Shown here: piece by piece, positions 16,290 through 20,485 of the stretch
How the letters are laid out: each line of letters starts with the position of its first letter
How positions within the stretch are numbered: the first letter of the stretch is position 1
Assembly: GCA_031281385.1 (NCBI GenBank)
Contig: JAITFL010000041.1
Span: forward strand, 1-20,485
Length of the DNA: 20,485 bases
Source of the DNA: Holophagales bacterium
Lineage (GTDB): Bacteria > Acidobacteriota > Holophagae > Holophagales > Holophagaceae
Reading direction: 5' to 3'
The notes under the pieces: model-generated
Database searches by the model: none
What the model saw: only the letters and a program-made list of their open reading frames with translations
What the model was told of the DNA's origin: nothing
Translations under genes and position numbers: made by a program

Positions 16290-16795
16290 TGTTTGGTCTC
16301 CTTTTTTACCAATAGCACGGCGGCCACCATCGCGGCCAGCAGCAGAATGCCGACGGCTTCTAGCGCCACTAAATGATCGCTAAAAAGCTGTTCGCCCAAC
16401 TGTTGAAGCGTCACCATGTCAGGCCCTGCGCTTTGCTTTGGAAGCGCGGCGTCCATAGCGGCCAATTTCTTTGAGCCGCCTACCAGCATGACCGCGCCAG
16501 CGGCAAGGGCCAAGACAAGGATGGCGGAAAGGCTCTTGTGTATCCGCGCCCGGTGGCTGGATTTTTCGTCCTTGTGGGACTGCAACAGCATCACAACAAA
16601 AAGCACCAAGATAGTAATGGCCCCGCTATAGACGATCACATGCAGGGCGGCTGCCACGGGGTTGGACATCAAAAGAAACAGCCCGGCTATGCCAAAAAAG
16701 CACAGGAGCATGCACAGGCCGGCAAGAATGGCGTTGCGCTGCATCAACAGCGAAATCGCGCCCCCGAGCGTTATGAGGGAAAAAGCTAGAAACAT
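16286..16795 (-). CDS. nuoJ: NADH:quinone oxidoreductase subunit J
   Basis: This 169-residue membrane subunit has five helices. The conserved third helix reads VIVYSGAITILVLFVVMLL (53-71). The last helix, with its lead-in LFSDHLVALEAVGILLLAAM, and the basic VKKE end are typical. GAGGGGG lies five bases upstream of ATG 16795. The nuoI stop is 15 bases upstream of the start, and the 3' end overlaps nuoK by four bases. Confidence 0.96.
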   Translation of the reverse strand: MFLAFSLITLGGAISLLMQRNAILAGLCMLLCFFGIAGLFLLMSNPVAAALHVIVYSGAITILVLFVVMLLQSHKDEKSSHRARIHKSLSAILVLALAAGAVMLVGGSKKLAAMDAALPKQSAGPDMVTLQQLGEQLFSDHLVALEAVGILLLAAMVAAVLLVKKETKQ

Positions 16796-16810
16796 CTGGA
16801 CCCCCTCATC

Positions 16811-17365
16811 TTAGTTTCCTTGGGAAGCATTGTGTGAAGGTTCAGGGGAAATGGGGGCTTTGCCATCCTCTTCGCAGTATGTGTTCATAAGGTCATATTT
16901 GTTCAGCCGCACTTGGTCGCGGGCTTGGCAGGAGAGTTCGTAGTTTTTCCTTAGCCAGATGGCATCCCTGGGGCAGGCCTCTTGGCACATCCCGCAAAAG
17001 ATGCACCTCATAACGTCTATCTGGAAGGAAGCCGGCCTCTTTTCTGTTATCCCCTGTTGCACAGCGAGGTTGCCGATCTCTTCGGCGACTATCGTTATGC
17101 AGCGGGAAGGGCAACTCTCCGCGCACATGAAGCATGCTACGCATTTTATTGAGCCATCCTCGTGCCGCTTCAGCTCGTGCAGCCCACGATAGCCATCGCT
17201 GACAGGGCGCTTCATTTCGGGGTACTGAACCGTGCGCCGCCAAGGGGTCGGGGTTATTGCCTGCACGATGAAGTGCTTCACCGTGATGAACAGGCCCTTA
17301 CACACCGGCCACAGATATGTCCGATCCAGCCAATTGAGGTCAACTTTTTTTACTATGGTTCCCAA
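16811..17365 (-). CDS. nuoI: NADH:quinone oxidoreductase subunit I (two 4Fe-4S clusters)
   Basis: This peripheral-arm subunit carries clusters N6a and N6b toward quinone. With a TTG start at 17365 it has 184 residues. Cys75, 78, 81 and 85 (CVACFMCAESCP) and Cys121, 124, 127 and 131 (CIFCGMCQEACP) form the two ferredoxin motifs. The start is uncertain. The TTG lies ten bases after the nuoH stop with a G-run in front, and gives MGTIVKKVDLNW. A GTG at 17407 would overlap nuoH by 32 bases and add 14 residues. The C-terminus has an acidic tail. Confidence 0.95.
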   Translation of the reverse strand: MGTIVKKVDLNWLDRTYLWPVCKGLFITVKHFIVQAITPTPWRRTVQYPEMKRPVSDGYRGLHELKRHEDGSIKCVACFMCAESCPSRCITIVAEEIGNLAVQQGITEKRPASFQIDVMRCIFCGMCQEACPRDAIWLRKNYELSCQARDQVRLNKYDLMNTYCEEDGKAPISPEPSHNASQGN

Positions 17366-17375
17366 AGCCCCCCCA

Positions 17376-18449
17376 TCAAACCAAAGCCCTCTGCGCCAGC
17401 CAAGCACACAGGACTACGTTTGCAATGCCGATGGGAAGCATTACCTTCCAACCGATGAACATTAGCTGGTCGTACCTGAACCTTGGCAGTGTCCAGCGCA
17501 CCCAAATAAACACCCAACAGAAGAACAGCAGCTTTGCGGCGAAGGCGATGAGCGAGATTATCGGGCCTGGGTCTGAAACAAAGGGCACTTGCCATCCCCC
17601 AAAGTAAAGCGTCACCATCAGGGCCGAAGCTGTGACCATGTGGATGTACTCCGACAGCCACAGCAGAGCCAACTTCATTCCGCCGAATTCGGTCATGAAT
17701 CCAGCTATGATTTCGGACTCGCCCTCTGCAAAGTCAAATGGCAGGCGGTTGGTTTCGGCAAAGGCGCAGACAAAGAACACAAAAAAGCCCAATGGCTGCC
17801 TTATGACGTTCCACAGCCCAGACTGGGCGCTGATGATTTCGTGCGGGTCGTACGCCCCCGCCTGCAAGAAGATGGCTATGACGGCCAAGGACATGCCTAT
17901 CTCGTAGCTGACCATGTGGGCCGCGCCGCGCATTCCAGACAGCATCGAATACTTATTATTGGATGCCCATGATGCCGAAAAAATGCCATACACCGCTAAA
18001 GCGGCAATGGCCATTGGGTACAGCATCCCAAGCCCATTTCCGGGGTCTATGACGCTAAGGTGGAAGGTTTGCCCGCCCCAGCTAAAGCTTTGGCCAAAGG
18101 GTATTATGGCGAACCCCATCATCGCAGGGACAAACGCCAAAAGGGGGGCTATCCAGAAAAGGCCGCGTGAAGCTTGGGTTGGGACTAAGTCCTCTTTGAA
18201 AAAGAATTTCAGCCCATCGGCGGCAAGGTGCAAAATGCCAAACAGCCTGAAATTGCCTATCACCTTGGCCCTGTTAGGGCCTATGCGATCCTGTATAAGC
18301 GCCGCGCCCTTGCGCTCGACCCAAGTGAGCACGGCGGCCAGGGACATGACCCCGCCGAAAACCGCAAAAATCTTGACGAGCATCCAAATCGTTTGGACAA
18401 TCGGAATGTCAATGCCCCAAATGGTCAGCGTTTCATTCATGTATTGCAT
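17376..18449 (-). CDS. nuoH: NADH:quinone oxidoreductase subunit H
   Basis: This 357-residue membrane subunit forms much of the quinone chamber. Conserved parts: WVERKGAALIQDRIGPNR (43-60), the acidic loop ETNRLPFDFAEGESEIIAG (232-250) with FMTEFGGMKLALLWLSEY after it, and RYDQLM (325-330). There are eight or nine predicted helices. ATG 18449 has no clear ribosome-binding site, and a second ATG lies three codons later. A 35-codon ORF ends across this start and might couple translation. No nuoA-G gene lies upstream, where they occur in the classic operon. Confidence 0.97.
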   Translation of the reverse strand: MQYMNETLTIWGIDIPIVQTIWMLVKIFAVFGGVMSLAAVLTWVERKGAALIQDRIGPNRAKVIGNFRLFGILHLAADGLKFFFKEDLVPTQASRGLFWIAPLLAFVPAMMGFAIIPFGQSFSWGGQTFHLSVIDPGNGLGMLYPMAIAALAVYGIFSASWASNNKYSMLSGMRGAAHMVSYEIGMSLAVIAIFLQAGAYDPHEIISAQSGLWNVIRQPLGFFVFFVCAFAETNRLPFDFAEGESEIIAGFMTEFGGMKLALLWLSEYIHMVTASALMVTLYFGGWQVPFVSDPGPIISLIAFAAKLLFFCWVFIWVRWTLPRFRYDQLMFIGWKVMLPIGIANVVLCAWLAQRALV

Positions 18450-18540
18450 CTATTGTTCGACCCGGCAGGAACCAGCCTCCCGCGAAATAGAATACCACCA
18501 ACGCGCCCAAATCGAACTGAAATTGATTTTTTGGCATCAT
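18433..18540 (-). CDS. Possible 35-residue membrane peptide overlapping the nuoH start
   Basis: An ORF of 35 codons begins with ATG ATG at 18540, 13 bases after the lipoprotein stop, and ends in TGA across the second ATG of nuoH. The centre is hydrophobic (FDLGALVVFYFAGGWFLPG) and could form one membrane segment, with a charged C-terminus. There is no Shine-Dalgarno sequence, so expression is doubtful. I do not recognise the peptide. It would fill an otherwise unexplained 104-bp gap and could couple translation to nuoH. Confidence 0.28.
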   Translation of the reverse strand: MMPKNQFQFDLGALVVFYFAGGWFLPGRTIDAIHE

Positions 18541-18553
18541 AAGGAAACAATTT

Positions 18554-19027
18554 TCAGAAAGAAGGGTCCAGCCAGGCCAAAACGGCGGATGGCTCGCCTG
18601 CGATATCCCCAGCCCTGAAAGGCACTACCACCAGCCACCCTGCGGGCCGCCCAAAGTGGGAGAGGCCCAGCCTGACCGCATTTCCTGGCAACGGCAAGTC
18701 CTGGCGGCGGCGTTCCAGTATGGGTTCCCCTTTTACAAAGACCTCTGTTGAGGTTGGTAACTTATTCCCAAGCGGTAAATAATAAATTTTTACCGCCTCG
18801 ACACCAGAAATGCTATTCCCTTGCACGTCTGTCTTTGGCAAGACTACTTCTATGGTCCTTGGATCAATGGCCCTAACGGCGCAGGCCGATGGAGCAAAGC
18901 GCTGCGGCGGCTTCGGGTCGCCCTTGGCGCCACAGGCCGAAAAAGCCAAAAGTGCAGCAAAAAGGCAGCAGGGCAGCCAAGCTGCTGTTAACGGCTTGCA
19001 ACCAAGAGTACCTTTTGCGAAACCCAG
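18554..19027 (-). CDS. Predicted lipoprotein, start codon unresolved
   Basis: A lipoprotein signal is clear: a hydrophobic stretch ending in LLAFSAC, with the lipid-modified Cys encoded at 18934-18932. It is followed by GAKGDPKPPQ, the CGxKGxPxPP type of mature N-terminus. The mature part has 126 residues with beta-rich, fibronectin-like spacing (TIEVVLPKT, AVKIYYLPLG, GWLVVVPFRAGD). No ATG, GTG or TTG occurs in frame between the signal and a TTG at 19210, which lies inside repeat R2b. The frame stays open to ATG 19390, giving 278 residues that include translated repeat. The coordinate used here is an in-frame CTG and is only a placeholder. The gene lies upstream of nuoH in the same direction. 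Its function is unknown. Confidence 0.6.
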   Translation of the reverse strand: MGFAKGTLGCKPLTAAWLPCCLFAALLAFSACGAKGDPKPPQRFAPSACAVRAIDPRTIEVVLPKTDVQGNSISGVEAVKIYYLPLGNKLPTSTEVFVKGEPILERRRQDLPLPGNAVRLGLSHFGRPAGWLVVVPFRAGDIAGEPSAVLAWLDPSF

Positions 19028-19057
19028 CCAATTTTGGGCTGCTTGGCTCCGGCTATC

Positions 19058-19270
19058 AAATTGACAATTGAGCTTCTTGCAAAACTCGGCGGCACGTCTG
19101 CTCCCGACCTTCCGCTGTCTCTGGCTGGGTTTTGTAACTTGCTTGTTTGCAGTGTTTCGCGCCAGAGCCTGCTCCGGTCGGGCGCAGCCTACACCTCCGG
19201 TGACTTGCAAAACTGCCGTTTTGCAAATGGCTAAATTGACAATTGGGCCTCTAGCAAAACTCGGCCAGTT
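19058..19270. repeat. Direct repeats AAATTGACAATTG flanking element R2b
   Basis: AAATTGACAATTG occurs at 19058-19070 and 19233-19245, bracketing element R2b. After each copy the sequence continues alike (GAGCTTCTTGCAAAACTCGG and GGGCCTCTAGCAAAACTCGG). So this is either a target duplication or a partial tandem copy of the element end. AATTGACAATTG also follows repeat copy D at 7501. Confidence 0.6.
19070..19232 (-). mobile_element. Short inverted-repeat element, family R2, copy b
   Basis: This is the inverted copy of the 3871-4034 element, nearly identical over about 163 bp including the internal arms CCCGACC/GGTCGGG and CTCTGGC/GCCAGAG. The end nearer the lipoprotein is GAGCTTCTTGCAAAAC. The other end has a mutated hairpin (GTTTTGCAAATGGCT). 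It lies just upstream of the lipoprotein signal sequence, with the lipoprotein frame open through it. Confidence 0.7.
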
Positions 19271-19364
19271 TTTGTGTGCATGACTCCGTTCAGTGTAGGC
19301 ACTCAATCTGTTTCTTGCTCCTGATTCTATTTTTCGTGTTCGTGTTCGGGTTCGGGGCTCGGTG

Positions 19365-19540
19365 GCTTGGCTCGTTTTGCGCCGATTCATGGAGCCCGCC
19401 CGGATGCTGAACTGGGGAACTCGCTTGTTGCATCGCTCGCAGGCTTGCGCTGCCCCGCTCGTTCCCCAGACCCCGGGTACTCGCCTCGCCCACTGCCCTA
19501 TGTTGGGGCGGATACATGGACATGGCTCCGATGAGTGCGA
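19365..19540 (+). repeat. R1 family copy E
   Basis: It shares TTCATGGAGCCCGCCC with copy C and almost the entire AACTGGGG to ATACATGG block with copy A. CTGGGGA (19412-19418) pairs with TCCCCAG (19463-19469). The distal hairpin reads CTGCCC/GGGCGG with one T-G wobble. No terminal inverted repeat was found. Between R2b and this copy, 19271-19364 holds only a GTTCG-rich simple sequence (about 19339-19362). Confidence 0.65.
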
Positions 19541-19579
19541 AACCCGCCCTAAAATGTTCCACCATGCCGATACTGCAAG

Positions 19580-20158
19580 CTAGAAATCCTCACCAACGGG
19601 CTCGAACCAAGACTGGGGCTTCTTGCAGCAGGGGCATGCGCCAGGGGCCTTCGTGCCCTCGATGATGGTTCCGCAGTCCCTGCACCGCCACAGTATTTTT
19701 TGATCCCTAGAAAATACGGTGCCATTTGTCACTCTGTCCAGCAGGCGCTTAAAGCGGTCTGCGTGCTCTTTTTCCACCTTGGCGACCAATTCAAAGGTCT
19801 TTGCGACCTCGTTGAAGCCTTCCTCTTTGGCGACTTTGGCAAATTCTGGGTATGCGGTTTCCCACTCTTCTGTCTCGCCCATCACAGCGGCTGTAAGCTG
19901 CGCCTTGACGTCTCCCGCCACTATTGGGTATGTCGCGTGGATTTCAAGGGCGCTAGGCGCAAGTTCGGCCAGGTGGGCATAGAACAATTTTGCGTGCTCT
20001 TTTTCGTTAAGCCCTGTTTCGTCAAATATCCCGGCGATGTGTTCAAAGCCATCATTCCGGGCCACTTTTGCCGCAAAAGCGTAGCGATTCCTCGCCTGGC
20101 TCTCCCCTGCGAATGCCTTTAGCAGGTTTTCGGCGGTTTTGCTTGTCTTGAAGTCCAT
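19580..20158 (-). CDS. Rubrerythrin
   Basis: This 192-residue non-haem di-iron protein reduces peroxide in the cytoplasm and is typical of anaerobes and microaerobes. The N-terminal ferritin-like four-helix domain (1-145) shows the iron ligands in AFAGESQARNRYAF (Glu19), NEKEHAKLF (Glu54, His55), GETEEWE (95-101) and VEKEHADRF (Glu131, His132). The C-terminal rubredoxin-like domain has Cys159, Cys162, Cys175 and Cys178 (WRCRDCG, GACPCC). ATG 20158 is chosen because AAGGAGG lies just before it and the protein then begins MDFKTSKTAENL, as in the family. An upstream in-frame start at 20206 lies inside the promoter. The gene appears to be monocistronic. Confidence 0.95.
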   Translation of the reverse strand: MDFKTSKTAENLLKAFAGESQARNRYAFAAKVARNDGFEHIAGIFDETGLNEKEHAKLFYAHLAELAPSALEIHATYPIVAGDVKAQLTAAVMGETEEWETAYPEFAKVAKEEGFNEVAKTFELVAKVEKEHADRFKRLLDRVTNGTVFSRDQKILWRCRDCGTIIEGTKAPGACPCCKKPQSWFEPVGEDF

Positions 20159-20204
20159 GGTTCCTCCTTGGTGAATGGGACAAATACGGTCGGTTTCTAC
20201 TCCC

Positions 20205-20233
20205 ATTATACCGAATTGGCTGAATCCATACCC
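20205..20233 (-). promoter_or_regulatory. Promoter of the rubrerythrin gene
   Basis: A perfect TATAAT lies on the minus strand (20210-20205). At 17-base spacing the -35 position is GGGTAT (20233-20228), a poor match, so an activator may be needed. The leader would be about 40 bases, with AAGGAGG at 20169-20163. Confidence 0.55.
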
Positions 20234-20305
20234 CTAAATAAAATTGGCCTGCGTTTTCGGATGCCCGAACCCATTCCGCAGTCAATTCTCAACACTTGGC
20301 AAATG

Positions 20306-20399
20306 ATTCCAAATTCTAAATAGAATCAGCCATGATTCTATTTAGAATTGGAATGCGCGACAGGACGTCGCGCCCGAAATGCGTAGCATTTCGTGAGGC
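20306..20399 (+). repeat. Hairpin array, repeat family H, copy 2
   Basis: Hairpins 1-3 of the 2271-2422 array recur here almost base for base. The long stem with loop GCCA has one bulged A instead of T. It is followed by GCGCGAC/GTCGCGC and CGAAATGC/GCATTTCG. Identity ends after CGTGAGGC, so the mobile or conserved unit is about 93 bp. The last 86 bases of the window (20400-20485) show no feature I can support. Confidence 0.7.
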
Positions 20400-20485
20400 C
20401 AGAACGAAGCTGAAATATGCAGTAGGACGAAAAGCTGGGGGAAGCCGACACTTCCGCAAAGCCCAACAGGGCGGCCTTGGTATCC

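Noticed and set aside
18554..19390. Full 278-residue reading of the lipoprotein frame from ATG 19390
   Set aside because: The first 120 or so residues translate repeats E-flank and R2b, and a lipoprotein signal would then be internal. Kept only as an alternative.
20400..20485. Open minus-strand frame at the window end as a partial gene
   Set aside because: All three minus frames run into the hairpin repeat before stopping. There is no recognisable protein and too little sequence.

Overview
The window looks like a piece of chromosome from a Gram-negative, respiring bacterium of moderately high GC. It carries complex I genes, a lipoprotein, a predicted outer-membrane protein and a MacA-type periplasmic adaptor. 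I cannot name the genus. An Acidobacteriota-like host is only a low-confidence guess. No rRNA, tRNA, CRISPR array or transposase gene was seen.

Layout: (1) 1-254, end of a dispersed repeat. (2) 255-1709 minus, a sigma-54-dependent activator with its own promoter and a possible operator. (3) 1710-2446, non-coding, holding a complete 311-bp MITE-like element (1895-2205) and an array of five hairpins (2271-2422). (4) 2447-6759 plus, two tandem DUF4139-type paralogues separated by a second kind of short inverted-repeat element, then a small outer-membrane protein and a phosphopantetheinyl transferase. (5) 6760-7531, non-coding, with two tandem copies of the first repeat family. (6) 7532-10792 minus, a macA-macB-like pair in which the adaptor has a large Gly/Gln/Arg-rich insertion. 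(7) 10967-18449 minus, the membrane half of NADH:quinone oxidoreductase, nuoHIJKLMN. (8) 18433-19027, a possible 35-codon ORF and a lipoprotein whose start is unclear. (9) 19058-19545, more repeat copies. (10) 19580-20158 minus, rubrerythrin. (11) 20159-20485, its promoter and a second copy of the hairpin array.

How the genes relate: nuoH-N form one tightly packed transcription unit (ATGA overlaps or short gaps) encoding the membrane arm plus the NuoI iron-sulfur subunit. nuoA-G must lie elsewhere, so the complex I locus is split. The macAB-like pair follows in the same direction 174 bp later. The DUF4139 gene and the outer-membrane protein gene are 4 bp apart and probably co-transcribed.

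The most unusual content is between the genes. Three families of short, highly structured repeats occupy most intergenic space. Two unrelated families (R1, about 300 bp; R2, about 164 bp) share the same terminal core ACTTGCAAAAC, which suggests non-autonomous elements moved by one enzyme not encoded here. R1 copies show compensatory base changes in a stem with an invariant GGTCAT loop, so the folded form appears to be under selection. All repeat and structure calls were made by eye.
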